Source of the DNA: Ulota crispa
Lineage: Eukaryota; Streptophyta; Bryopsida; Orthotrichales; Orthotrichaceae
Reading direction: 5' to 3'
DNA: 64,000 nt
Assembly (NCBI GenBank): GCA_963920765.1
Contig: OY987242.1
Coordinates: 27,428,002 to 27,492,001 of the forward strand
Part shown: in pieces, positions 41,357 to 54,100 of the stretch
Layout: each line of letters begins with the position of its first letter
Position numbering within the stretch: position 1 is the first letter of the stretch
Made by a program: the position numbers and the translations under genes
The notes under the pieces: generated by a model
What the model saw: only the letters and a program-made list of their open reading frames with translations
The model's database searches: none
Told to the model about the DNA's origin: nothing

Positions 41357-42582
41357 AAGAAAGTATAGGTAAGTCCATTTTCCAGCATGCAAAGAAGTTG
41401 GTATAACAAAGAATATAATTGGCATTTTGTCTTCATATTTTTTGCATGTGTTCCTTGTGCAATCCCAAATAAGCATACCAAATTTCAGCTCCTACTAACC
41501 AAAATCCTAAATTTTGGTGAATTATTTTAATTAAAATTCATGGTTTTACTTGATAATTGATTAAAAAACATTGGTGATGAATTTTTGAGGTTTGATTGCA
41601 CAAATATGTAGGAAACATCTGTACACACATCTTTCTTTGAAACCAAAATCTTCAAAAAGTTTCAAAATTCCTTCTTTAGCCCTTAAAGGACTGACCATGA
41701 ACCCATGGTCAACCCGGGCCTCAGACAGAGGAGAGTACGTTGTTCATGGGCAGTGAACAGCTTGCGGCATGTGTCCAAGAGAGATAATATTCTCCTCAAA
41801 AGAAGGAAAAGTCAATAGTGTATCTTGCCCTCACAAAAAGGGCAGCAGGGACCTTGTACACCTCTTTACAAATTGGTGTTTTAAAAAATATGGAGGCATT
41901 GAAAGCAACTATTTTTGGCATTCAGTGATGTGGCACATCTCTCTGACCACTTTTCAAGAAAAAAATATTGAAAAAAAAACCTTTTTCCACCCTCGGGGTG
42001 TGAATTCTGCATTGAAAGGACAATTTTTGTCCTCTTGGACGGTTAGGGGTTAGAGGTTTTCATGGTAGGGTGATCATACCCAAATTTAGTAAAATAGATA
42101 TTTTTATTTTTTAATTAGCTTTTGGCAAAGTAAACATATCATTATGCTTGAGAGGTACACACTTAATCACAATATATGAGTTCAAATAGCAATACCTTTT
42201 TACCATAAAGAAATATCTATTTTACTAAATTTGGGTATGATCACTCTACCATGAAAACCTCTAAAGAAGGAATTTTGAAACTTTTTGAAGATTTTGGTTT
42301 AAAAGAAAGATGTGTGCACTGATGTTTCCTACATATTTGTGCAATCAAACCTCAAAAATTCATCACTAATATTTTTTAATCAATTATCAAGTAAAACCAT
42401 GAATTTTAATTAAAATAATTCACCAAAAATTAAGATTTTGGTTACTAGGAGCTGAAATTTGGAATGCTTAATTGGAATTGCACAAGGATCACATGCAAAA
42501 AATATGAGGACAAGATGCCAATTATATTCTTTGTTGTACCAACTTCTTTGCATGCTGAAAATGGACTTACGTATACTTTCTT
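41357..42582. mobile_element. Large foldback with about 320-bp arms plus inner stem
   Basis: Left arm 41357-41679 pairs with right arm 42261-42582. Stems include CCATTTTCCAGCATGCAAAG, TTTTAATTAAAATTCATGG and TGCACAAATATGTAGGAAAC and their complements, with modest divergence. The palindrome continues inward as 42054-42260 (AGGTTTTCATGGTAG and its inverse). The left arm is interrupted exactly once, by E7. It has no coding content. Confidence 0.85.
41676..42053. mobile_element. TTAG-flanked element E7 inside the foldback
   Basis: Bounded by TTAG on both sides, with termini CCCTTAAAGGAC and GGACGGTTAGGGG. The opposite arm of the palindrome keeps the uninterrupted site CCTCTAAAGAAGG (42259-42271), so TTAG is the duplicated target. 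The interior is related, inverted, to E1 (7360-7707) and E4 (10049-10455), for example GGAAAAGTCAATAGTGTAT. Confidence 0.78.
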
Positions 42583-43340
42583 AGGTTTCAATTATTAACT
42601 AGATTATTAGATGGATGTGGAAACAAATTGCAAAACTTTGCCTATGAAAACCCTACATGTAGCATCCCATAGCTTTGTGCAGGGGAGATGGGTGGGTGTG
42701 TTCATAGCTAGGGTCAAATTGAGCGATTCACGTAATTTCAATGATCACATATAATGAAAAATTAGGTGGAAAAAATACTGTTTTTTTGTACAAATATCAA
42801 TGTTTCATATCATTAACCTAGATGTCAATGTTTCACATAATTGCAACTTGCATTTCCTTATCAGAATAGATATGTTTTCTTGATCCATGATGCTATCGGA
42901 ACCTTTTCTTTTTTGATAGATGATACTTTGAAGTTTTTAGTGTATGGGTCTTTCATGAGGTTTTATATTGAAATATTAGGCATGCTAATTGATGCAAAGG
43001 CTACATAGGAATTACAAAAATAAAATTGTACACTTTTGAATGTTTTGAAGAAAATTAGTATCTATTACTTTTATTCACATGAAAATTTCTTCAATTATTC
43101 TTTTGTTGAAAAAAAATTAAGAGAACTTGTAGTCTAAAAAACACATTTTTGGCATTAACAATAATACTTATTTGATATTGTCATCCTTTTTCATATCATT
43201 GTTTTATGGATTGTTTATTAGCTGTGAAAACAAACATGTATTTTGTAACCACTTCAGATCACAAAAAGAAGCTTCATTTATCTTTTATAAGTGGCATTAA
43301 CTATTTTGGCCATAAGATAGCTATTTAGCAAGAAGAAGTC

Positions 43341-43739
43341 TAAGGTAGTCACTCTAAAACCGTCACTCAAATTTAAAGCGCTCCATAGGTAGTCCAAGAA
43401 TGGATGAGGTGGTTCTTGAATGGATCCCTCTTAGTTTTAAAAGAAACGATGAATTTTATTGCAAGAGCCAATCATACTCCTCTATTCACTTGATCTCTTT
43501 ACAAGTTGCACGGGGACGCTTTATGGAAGACCTAGGGTCACAGATAGGTGTCTACTACAAAAAAATTTGAAAATTCATCAATAATTCAATGATGCTTCAA
43601 AAAATATGAAAAAAATTAGGTTACATTTAGCATCCATTTCTCTTTTGATGGAAAATTAGAGAGAAAATTTTCATTTCTTAAAAAGCCTATGAAAATCCAG
43701 AACAGCCCTTAAAGTGACGGTTTTAGAGCGACTACCATA
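43341..43739. mobile_element. TAAGGTAGTC MITE
   Basis: Ends TAAGGTAGTCACTCTAAAAC and, inverted, TATGGTAGTCGCTCTAAAAC give about 26-bp terminal repeats around 399 bp of non-coding DNA. Confidence 0.75.
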
Positions 43740-44217
43740 TTCACATCCTCCGTCCTCTCCCAATCTAATACTCAACGTAGCACCACAAACAAAAACATAC
43801 TCTTTAGAACTTCCACACATGCCTCTTAAATACTCAAGGATATTTTAGAATTTCAAAAATGTAAAGTTGAATTATATCGCAATCTAATAGATCAATTAAA
43901 AAACGACATTCTCAATAGAGTTACATGATTCAACCCATATATCATATCCATAAGATTTGATTTACAATAGCACTATCCAATATTTTTCAATTAAATTTAA
44001 AAAAATACATTTAATAAGAATATTTTATGATTAAACTATAATTAAAATAAACTATCTTTATAATACTTTTGGCTCTCTGCAATTATAATGTTAAGTTCTA
44101 ATTGTGATGATTTATAAAGATGTTTTGTACTGATTAAATTTTCAAAACAATTTGTAATAGCCATTGCTTGAATTGGAAAATTCATGAAACAAACTTACAT
44201 TTTGCACTATAGGATAA

Positions 44218-44626
44218 GGGAATTGATATGCGTACCACACCTTCTTGACTATCCCACCACACCCCGCGGTAAATTTTAGATTTCTACCATCAAAAACTTG
44301 AATTTGAGAATTTGGAATTCAGATTTGGACTTAGAGACCGTGATTTTATCTAGAATCACAAAAAATTCTAATTGAACAACACCCAATGAAAAAGCTTATC
44401 TTTTTTAAAAACAAAAGTAAAAGTAATACATTTCCCCCTAGCTAAGCTTTTTCATTGAGTGTTGTTCAATTACAACATTTTTTTATGGTTCTAGACAAAA
44501 TTCAGGTCTCTAAGTCCAAGTCTGAATTCCAAATAATCAAATTCAAGTTTTTGATGGTAGAAATCTAAAATTTACCCCGGGGTGTGGTGGGATAGTCAAG
44601 AAGGTGTGGTACAAATATCAATTCCC
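44218..44626. mobile_element. hAT-like foldback with 8-bp duplication, copy 1
   Basis: The element begins GGGAATTGATATG and ends CAAATATCAATTCCC. Long imperfect arms (GTGTGGTGGGATAGTCAAGA and its inverse) run to the centre. Perfect ATAGGATA copies flank it at 44209-44217 and 44627-44634. Confidence 0.85.
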
Positions 44627-44680
44627 ATAGGATAATTGCACGCAAATATTGATTTTTATATAAAATAAGCACTAAAAAAC

Positions 44681-45081
44681 AAGGGAATTGATATATGCAC
44701 ACTTGGCGTTTGCTATATGGAAATGGGGGGGGGGGTAAATTTTATAGATATTTACCATCAACAAGTTGAATTTGAAAAATTTGAATTCACTCATGAATTT
44801 AGCAACCTTGATTTAATCTCAAACCACAAAAGAGGTTACAATTGAACAGCGTGTAATGAAAAAACTTCATTGTTTTACAAACAAGGGTAAAAGTAATAAT
44901 TGCCCCTTATCAAAGCTTTTCCACTAGGCATTATTCAATTGCAACCTCCTTTGTGGTTCTATGTCGAATCAAGGTCTCTAAATCCCAAATCTGAATTCAA
45001 ATTCTTCAAATTCAACTTGCTGATAGTAAATATCTAAAATTTATCCTCCCTGGTGTCCATATGACAATCCTTGGGTGCATA
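44681..45081. mobile_element. hAT-like foldback, copy 2
   Basis: It starts AAGGGAATTGATAT and parallels copy 1 in its inner stem (TTCATTACA/TTGAACA, CAAATTCAACTTG, AAAGTAATA). The ends are degraded, and a run of ten G lies in the left arm. No clear target duplication was seen. Confidence 0.6.
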
Positions 45082-45106
45082 ACATTGTTAACCCGATTCC
45101 AATCCT

Positions 45107-45158
45107 CCCCCAGTTGTGGAGGGATATTCCCCCCAGTTGTGGAGGGATATTCCCCCCA
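45107..45158. repeat. Two-copy 22-bp tandem repeat
   Basis: CCCAGTTGTGGAGGGATATT occurs twice in direct succession. Confidence 0.8.
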
Positions 45159-45159
45159 G

Positions 45160-48100
45160 GTATCCTGAGAAAAGAATTTAGTTATAATTCCTGGAAGGTG
45201 ATTAATGCAATCAACAGTTATCTAATGCCATTTGCTGAGGGGATCCTCATATTGGGGGAGCAAAAGGGGACCCCAGTGAAGGTTAACAATGTTATGTGTG
45301 CCTATGTCAATTTCTAAAAACAAACACAAGAATCTTATGACAAGAGGATGGATGAAATAAGAAATTTCCGTTTGGATGAAACCCAAAATCTACACCTTAG
45401 GTTCGTAAAGGATAAATTTCTTTTAGAAAAAGTCCCTTACGGGATTCCCTTTTGAGTGGACCGATTCAAAGGAAGAACTTGATGTGGCAAAGATTCGGTC
45501 AAGCATTCTATGAATTTGTCATGCTGAGCTGTCATCCACGTGGCCACTGCCTTGGCGCCAAAAGTGACGCCTGGGGCCACCCGCGGTTTTCTTTCATCTT
45601 CTGCGGCCACTTGCAAACTATTCTCGACATCTTGCTGGTTTCTCACAACGATGACCATGTTTAGGTTGCGGGGTGGCGTTGTTACAATTTCGCCCTCTTG
45701 TTCTGATCCGGCCCATCTCTCTTCTCTGACATGTTTCTATCACAAGACTGAAGGGTTGATCTACAGAATTAAGCCAATTCTGACAACGGATTTGTAGGAT
45801 TTGTAGGAGTTGTAGGAATTGTAGGGATTGGTGGGATTGGTGGGATTGCGAGGAGTCCCATCGACCAGCCTACATCTGCAACAACAAAAGAGGTTAGTTC
45901 TACACCATCTATGACACTGTTGGATCAGCTCTATCTCATCCCTTGTCCGATCATCAAAAGAAATAAGCTCATTCAGATTATGAGCCTGCTTATTCCAAAT
46001 CGTCTTAGCCTTATGATTTCATTCCTTTGTCGATTTCTCATGCGGAGTTCGGAATTAGGTTAGAAACGGATTTGAAATGTATGGATGGAACGGACTTTTC
46101 ATCTGAAATGTAGCTTGCCCTGTGGCAGAATTCTTTTGCGTTAGATTTTGGCAACTACCGATCCTTCCTGTTCGTTTGGTCAAGAGTGAAATACGACTAT
46201 TCCTAGATTTTGTTAACATGAAAAAAAAGCTTACAAGGAAAGAAAAAGCACTTATCTAGCAAGATTCATTAAAATTAAATGATTTTCTATAGCAGTCACC
46301 CCTCGTATGAGCTGCCTAGTTATCCGATTTCCTCGCTCATGTTCTGTAGGAGCTGCTGCACATGACGTGATAAAGTCTGCCAGTGAAAATCTTTTAGTTT
46401 TTAGGGTAATTTGTTGATCCTTCTGAGGTTTTTTAGGTCAAGGCTTTTTTTTGTAAATTTTCGATCCACTAGACCGTGTGAGGCATGAAACATAATCAGA
46501 TGCTTCCACGTGTACTAGATCAGTTCCTCGTACTATTGATACCTGGTTACTTGGCTTCATAGTAACTACGTCTGAATAAAAATATAAGCATGTTTACTAG
46601 TATCGGATTCCCTTAGTTTTTGTTGTGGTTTATTGATCATTGACAGAGGATTTTAATACATCTTAGCATGATATTTTGAACATCACGAATTTCGGAAATT
46701 TTGATTTTAAGTGTACCTAGAATAAACCTTAGGGTTTAAGGTTCAAAGTATGTACCTTTAGTGCAAGAATCTGTTGGGGTTGTTTTTTAAGTAAGGTCAC
46801 TATTACATGTAGTCATTCTAAATCAAAATTTACGTTTGTTTACATTGCATTTGCTCTGAGGTAAAGATAATTGCAATTCTGGAATCTCGTTGTAGAATAG
46901 AAAAACGAGGTTGGAAATTGTTAGAAGATTCTCCCGGAGTTGTGTCTTGGTCTTGCAGGTGAATATTTGTGGTCTGTATATTTTCACGTACTGGGGTTAG
47001 ATCTTTGTTTGTCCAGTTTTGGGAAGAGTCTAGAGCTAGCTAAAGCCTGCTATTTAGAGCTGGAAGTTTAGGTAGGGCCTTGTATTATCAGTTTTTATTT
47101 CAGGTTTGTTATTCACTTTCCGACGTGTGGACTCTCAGCATTCTTTTCAGCTTTGCTGAATGGGTCTCTAGAGCGCCACCTTAAACCCACCGTCATGTTT
47201 AATTAATTACATACAATCTAAAGTCTAGAAATAACAAATATGTCATATGGTAAAAAGAAATTGGAAGTCTTAACCAATCTATGATTTCTATGAATTGCAT
47301 GAAGACATCCTTTGATACGGGTCAAGTCTATACTTGGATAGTTCAGTTTAGAAGATTTGCGTGATTTGGAATACTTCTTTGACATCATGGTATTTTACAA
47401 TTCAGGTTTGGCTTCATAGTCCAGAATTAATTAAATATGGCATTCAAATAACTTAGTTGAGGTTATAGATTCCAGTAGTTTCGGTAGAAGGATCTAAACC
47501 AGGTTTGTATGACCGCGCTTGCTTGTCCTGTTCTATTAGGGTTTGGACTTAAGGAGTCGTAGGTGGGTTAAGATGAACGTTTACATGTTGCGTAGAACAG
47601 ATAGTGGTAGGTTTCTAACCCATATCCGCTGCTGCTTTTACTCTACTAATTGTCAATGGGAAGGCAAATAATGCGTTCTTCTTTATATTTACTGGCCTGG
47701 ATCACAAAAAGGTTCTATTCTACAATTCGTACTGATTCTATAAGCAATAGTCTTCTCTCTGCGGTTTATCTACAACGATTAGCTGTACAGTCTCTTGAAT
47801 TCTGATGATGATCTCTGTAAATATTCTAGAAGCTATATTTTTGAAACTCGGAGTGGACTTTGTCGGCCTCTTTGAAGTTATTGGCCTGCACGTGTTTTTT
47901 GAGGCTCATGTGCAAGCCAGTAATGTATATTTTGTGGATCACTAAGTTAAATATAACTCCGTTTGGGTTTATTTTTTTCCTCATCGTGTAGCCTGTTGAT
48001 GGCAGCCTTCATTTATGCAAGATTCCTTTTTTAGGTGTTGAGTACTGGGTACAGTGGGTAGGTCTCAAACGTACTACAGAGTTGTGTCTCTTTGGTTTGT

Positions 48101-48224
48101 CAGAGCACATGATCTCATTGTTATGGAAATTCAAGGAATGTTTCATCACAAAATTTTGATGTTTTTTCAATAGAGAGTAGAGCAATGTGTTAATACAGAG
48201 TGCGGTTGTGGCAGCTTTCTGTCC
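45160..48224 (+). other. Upstream region of the peptidyl-tRNA hydrolase gene
   Basis: 45440-45900 is more GC-rich than its surroundings. It is followed by a donor-like AAAGAG|GTTAGT at 45891, and the long T-rich stretch to 48200 ends with an acceptor-like TTGTGGCAG at 48213. I infer a possible 5' leader exon and a roughly 2.3-kb leader intron. No protein is supported in this stretch. Confidence 0.3.
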
Positions 48225-48764
48225 ATGGACCAAGTAGGCCTTACCAAGAAGGCCTTGCTGCTGCACACTGCTATCGGAGTTGGCTGCCTGGCCTTGGGCT
48301 ATTTTCTTGCAAAGCGGAACGCCTTTCGCGCCGTCCATCCTCCTGTCAATTCTCTTGCCCACCATGCCGCAACCGACGAAATGCACAATGTTGAAGAGCT
48401 TGCCGATCAGTTCGAAGACTTCAAAATGGTGCTGGTGGTTAGAAACGATTTAAAGATGGGCAAGGGCAAAGCAGCTGCTCAATGTAGCCATGCTACACTT
48501 GGTCTTTATAAGAAGGTCTTCTTTAGAGCTCCCAAGACTCTCCAGCGGTGGGAGATGTGCTCACAAGTGAAGGTGGTGACTAGAGTTGACAGCGAAGAGG
48601 AGATGTTTTATTTGCAAACAAGAGCAAAGAACATGAAGCTGCCTTGCCACATCACTGTGGATGCTGGACGCACGCAAGTTGCTCCTAATTCCAAGACAGT
48701 CATGGCAATTTTAGGGCCAGCACATTTAGTTGATGAAATAACTGGCTCATTGAAGCTGTTGTGA
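48225..48764 (+). CDS. PTH2: Peptidyl-tRNA hydrolase 2, membrane-anchored
   Basis: A single 179-residue coding exon, the same length as human PTRH2/Bit1. It has an N-terminal hydrophobic segment (about 11-29) and a polar linker. The PTH2 domain occupies 67-179, with KMVLVVRNDLKMGKGKAAAQ (67-86), QCSHATLGLYKK, RWEMCSQVKVV, DAGRTQVAP (146-154) and a terminal TGSLKLL. The enzyme releases peptides from peptidyl-tRNAs that drop off ribosomes. The anchor suggests an organelle or other membrane location, as in mitochondrial-outer-membrane PTRH2; its plant location is not shown by the sequence. No coding intron is needed. A spliced 5' leader is possible. Confidence 0.92.
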   Translation: MDQVGLTKKALLLHTAIGVGCLALGYFLAKRNAFRAVHPPVNSLAHHAATDEMHNVEELADQFEDFKMVLVVRNDLKMGKGKAAAQCSHATLGLYKKVFFRAPKTLQRWEMCSQVKVVTRVDSEEEMFYLQTRAKNMKLPCHITVDAGRTQVAPNSKTVMAILGPAHLVDEITGSLKLL

Positions 48765-51163
48765 CAACTATTGCAAAGGTGAGTAGTGGTGGTTGTATCA
48801 AATGCACAGCGGGTCTGCTGTTAAGATTGATTCACGAGACAGCTCAAGTTCCTCTCTTGTTTCATAACTATTTTGCACAATTGTCAATATCACTGCATAA
48901 GGATCATGAAGTTTTAAGGATTGTTCATGTACCACTTACAGGGGTTCTAATGTGCAAGTGCTGAGGCTAAAAATAGATACTCCACTCTGGAATGGAAGTT
49001 AATAGTTGACTATGGTAATTCTGAAAACGTCCTTTTATTCAATAACCTGAGACGTCATTTCTTCTTCCTACTGGTACATTTTGTTGCACCCCTTAAAGCT
49101 TTATAGATGATTTATCATTTGGAGTTTGTCAATTTAACTTGTTTTGAACTGTTTGTGTTTTATGCATGCAGGAACTTCTGTTCGTCTGTTTGAATTTGCA
49201 GTGAACAAGCCACTCTTTTTGAGAAGCTTTAGAGAGATCATGTGCTGAAATGAACAAGCACCAATGGTATTTGAGGATTTCTCTCTGTGAATTTGCAAAT
49301 GAAAATGTACTTTTAATTTTTTCAAAGGTTAAACTTCTAAAGATTGTGTTGAGGATAAGGTTTACGATGTCCGTGCAAATCTAGAAACGAAAACACTTCC
49401 AATTTGTTCTAGAATTAGGCAGGGTAAGGCTAGTGACGATCAAGGCTTTTTTAATTTGCATCCTTTATGTAATATCCCACCTTGATACCACTATGAATAT
49501 CACCTAAATTTGTAGCACTTTTAAGCATTGGAAAAATTGTATCTAATTGTTTACGTAACAAATTTTTACTTGTTTGTATTTTCTGTCTTCAACAACAAAT
49601 TATGAAGAAAAGTGGGTTTTTACTTTTTTTTTAGAAATTGGAAGGTGGTTGTGAAAGTGTCTCAAACATTGTCGGGTTCTTTATTAGATCATAAGAAAGT
49701 AAATTTTTTTTGTTAGTTAGTTGTTAAATGATGCTCACATGTCTAAAAAATTAGTAGGTCAATGCACATAATCTTAGTATTAGTTTACTAAAAACAATAT
49801 CATGTCCTATTTGTATCCAAATTCAGTCCTTTGGACAAAAAATTTGTCCTAATATTCATGTAAGGTTATAAATGAAAGCACAAAAATTTGAAGCAATTAC
49901 AAAGAAGGGCATAGTTCAAAAGTCATTTGAATCATGCATACACCCACTATATTGTGAATGCCTTGCACTCACATTTTGCCACTGCACCAATTGCTGAGAG
50001 CTCATCACTAACTTCTAGCAAAGTTGTTGCTTGTTCCCAAATTTTGGTACTCCCAAAATCTTCTCACCCACATTGCCGCTCGAATACATAGTTGTTGCAT
50101 CCCATCTTGCTACACTTTGCACAACACTCTTTATCTTAAAGTAAAACATCCCATCATGTCCAAAGGCAAATTTCTTTTAAAAACCACCCAACCACGTAAT
50201 AACACAATGCCGTTACTGTACGTGTGTCTTGTTTGTAATTAGTTTTAAACTAAGCTCCTATTTGTAATTACTTTATAATTTTGTGCCCTTGTATGTATAT
50301 TCCCCTTTATCAAATCTACCACAATTTACGAAAACTAAACCTTGAGTGAATATTGTATATAAGACAAAATTCACACCCATTGCAAGACAATTCACCAAAT
50401 ACAAAATCATAAAAAAAACTTGTCAATCATAAAAGCATTCGTAGTTTAAAGTTTGAGCTGAGTGTCTTCAATATTTTAGGATGTATGTCCATACAAACCT
50501 CAGTGCTTGCAACCGTACCACCTACTGAAGAAACCGTCACCGCTGGTACAAGCGCATGCAATTCTATCTCCTTTCACAAGATGCTTCATTCTATAATAAA
50601 AAAAGAACTAATTTCAAACTCATCCTGAAGGCTCGATTGTTTGAGGATTGATCAGAATGCTTTCAAATTAAAGCTTTGTAGCATTGTAACCCAAAATTGA
50701 ACTGTTTTAGATAGCACTGCAAGGATCGTCCAAATGAGCCCCGAGTTCAATGTGGTAGGGCGACATAAAATTATAAGAGCATCAACGACGAAATTTGCAA
50801 ACTGACTTGGAAAACATTATAACTTTTGATTGACATGGAATTAGAGCTTGAGAGCACCATCATTAAATGTGCATAAAACAAAAACTGTACAAAATAGACA
50901 GAAGATATCCGGATTTGGCCATTCGACGACCAAAATACTCCCACAATAGAAGCAAGTTTGAACAAATGATAGTGATACAAATCGCTTCCAAGGAGATTAA
51001 GGACATTGCAGTGATCTCCTTGTTGTGCATAAAAACTCCTTGTGGAATGGTGCACACGGTAAACACGCCACACCATAAATATAACGCAAAATTATCGAGG
51101 TTTTAATACCTTAAACTTCCAATGTCTCAATGCTGGTGAGAGCTTTTTGCCCACTTGGTCGTA
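48765..51163. other. Intergenic between PTH2 and the MATE gene
   Basis: No gene was found. The segment from about 49860 to 50310 contains AGGGCATAG and TGTGCCCTTGTATGTATATTCCCC stretches reminiscent of the hAT-like element at 61837-62301, and may be a decayed copy. Confidence 0.4.
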
Positions 51164-54100
51164 TCAAGCTGCCTTCAATCGTAATGTTGTGTCAGATGTG
51201 TCGGTCAAACAACTGTTTGAGGAGTATAGGCGAGCAAGATGGAATAAGAACCGAGCCTGCAAAACAAATGAAAAAGTTCCTTGTTAGCAGACCAGCTTTC
51301 ATCCTGCCGTTAGAGGATGCTGTAAAATCAGGATACGGCCACAATGCCACCATGAAGTTATTACATAAAATTTGCGGTTTTAACATAAACACAAAACCTT
51401 GAGAATCCTCTCCTTGTTCAGACTTCACTCATTCCCAATGGGCCTCAGCATGAACATGGATATCATTCACACAATGACGGCTTTTATGCCTTGCAAAAGG
51501 ATCTACTAAGAGCAGGAAACGAATGTTGGAAATGCAAGTGAGGAGTTTATTTACCCATTGAAAAGCAGCCAGCGTCCACCAACTACCTACCAGTCCCAAG
51601 CCGAGTACCTTGCAAACCTGCACACAGCATTTCCAAAGATCGTGCTAGATCTTAGAGCTGACGTTAATTTGCCATCACAAAATCTGCCTGTCCAATACAA
51701 TAATCAACAGGGAAATCAAATTACAAATAGGAATAAAAATCCTTCAATATGGTTCTCGAAAAAATGATATAATTTTCAGCTATTACGGTCCCAGTTTCCA
51801 AGCCAAAGGGGAGGAATTGGAGACATGACTATATAGATAGAAGAATCACAAGCACGCATACCGTGAGCAGAGAGGCTCCAAAAACGAAGCATGTCACCAT
51901 ACTAAGGCTGAGGTAGCCGAAGTCCCGTCCGGCCTGCACAAGCATCGTAATGTAGAATTCAGTTTGGACCGAATCATAGTAATTCCTCCAATCTTAAGAA
52001 CTGGTACATGTGCTCTATGAAGTTCTGAGCCGACAAGGCACCGAATGCTGAGCAATAAGATGACAAGCAACCAACATTTTGAAGGTGCCAGCAGGAAAAA
52101 TAGCAAGGAAAGTGAAGACTAACCAAAAGAGTTCCCTCCAGAATTAGACCCGGCGGACTCGCTATCATGCCGACCATAAATGGAGTCGTTACAGCTTGCA
52201 TCTACAAAAATGTACATACAGTGATTTACGTTTTAGCCGAAAATCCCCTTGTCTTGTTAACGATGTAAAGATGAGATGGCTCTTTCAGCTGGTTAAATCT
52301 TAGCAGCTAACCCCAAAATGCTTACAAATAACACATGAAACTGTCACAAATACTCTGAAATCAAGCAATCTGGGCCCGAAATTTTGAACTACGAAGAAGA
52401 ACAGAGTCACGAGTTGAGTTGGATGAGGAAGTTAAGCTGCGGAACAAAAACGATTTATAGTGATTACAGGAATAGCCATTAGGAAGATCAAACCTGAGAA
52501 ACAATGCCAGCGTCAGCGGTGAAAACGCCAGGACAAACCCAAGGTATGGCGATTGCAAGGCCACCAACAACTACTCCGACCACCGCCCCTATGCAAAGCA
52601 GCTGTTTAAGCAGCTTTCGTGCCTAAGAGGAAACGAGTGAAGGGTCGGGCCCATGAACAGAGAGGTCTAGAAATTGTGCATAACCCAAACTCTCTGTGAT
52701 TCAACTTCTGAATCACTGAAAATGAAACATGGAGGGACAGAATACAACCCTTAATACTATGGTTGAATTAACTGCCATTCATGCCAAGAAACGAGAATAT
52801 AGACCCCATTCATACAAAAAACAGGTCTGAAGCTTTTTTTTCCATTAAGTCTAAGAGTTGATTTCAATTACACTGACATGTTTTTACAGGTAAAATGGCA
52901 TAGTTTTGAACAATTACTCAAAGTTTTTATCCCTGCCTATCCTATTATTCTAGGAAAAAACCACTATTGCATCTCATTATTGGCAATCGGAAACTTGTCA
53001 ATGTAATCGAAACCGCCTTCAAAGTCCGCTAGCTCATACAAGAGCTCAAGCCTAGGTCATCTACTTCACAGCATATGGTAAATCAAATTCGAGCAAGTAG
53101 AATTTACCTGCGTCAGATTTCTTTGTGAACCATACAGAAGAGGCGGCATAAAGGCCTGCGCTGTTTGAGCTAGAGGCCCTCCCCACACAGAGCTAAGGCT
53201 ATAAATTCCCATCATCACCTACTCAAAATAACCACGTAGAACATTTTAAAACTGGATACTTGAATACCACTGAATGGCACAATTTTCAAATTTTGAAGCA
53301 ACACTTGCTCTTAATGGATGTAACTGATCGAGAAAAGGGAGAATTTAAAAAGCGTCACCAAAATTTCTGGAATTCGCACAGGATGTTGATGTAGCAGATG
53401 AGGACGAAAGAACATCAAAACAATATTGATGGAGAGGTTGCATAATGAACATTCAACAATTTTGAGTACATTTGGCACAAAATTCAAAGAAGTTTTCATA
53501 GTGCGGACCTGATGAGCTGCCACCGTAATAGCTCCAAGAGATGTTGCCAGATATGTAATCGTCGTGTAAAATGAAACCTGCCGAGAAGTTCCAATAATGA
53601 GATAAATTTTAAACATTAATTAAAAGCCCACAAATCCATGTAGCTGACATCCTCAACTGCAAGCTCACATAGCTACTACACAAAGATACTCATCCAAGCA
53701 AGCAAGAATTGAAGGTAGCTACGTAACCACTTGAGTTGTTTTGTCAACAGCGCGTACCTTAGATAATGTGGTCAGCAGCAATGGGCCACTGATCTTTGCA
53801 ATTTCCGCAAGAGCTTTAAGAGATGGTATTTGTATGTTGAAGCAACTGTAGCCTTTGCCATTCAGTGACAAAGCCATTAGTATCCCTGCCACATACTGCA
53901 AAAACAAGCACCTTCCAAACCACGAGAATTAGTGAAAGTTCAACAAGAGAGATCCAAAAGATAAAATGCTTCACAAATTTGATAATCCCACAACGAAGTT
54001 GTGGAACATGCTTTCTACACCACAAACCTAGACCCTATTACGAACTCGGAGATGAGCAAAAATGATTATGTGACACAGTGTGATATCCTCACTAGGTGCA

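Noticed and set aside
45437..45658. Minus-strand 73-codon frame and an overlapping plus-strand frame in a GC-richer patch
   Set aside because: No recognisable domain; the patch is better explained as a leader or promoter of the peptidyl-tRNA hydrolase gene, and support is too weak to call a gene.
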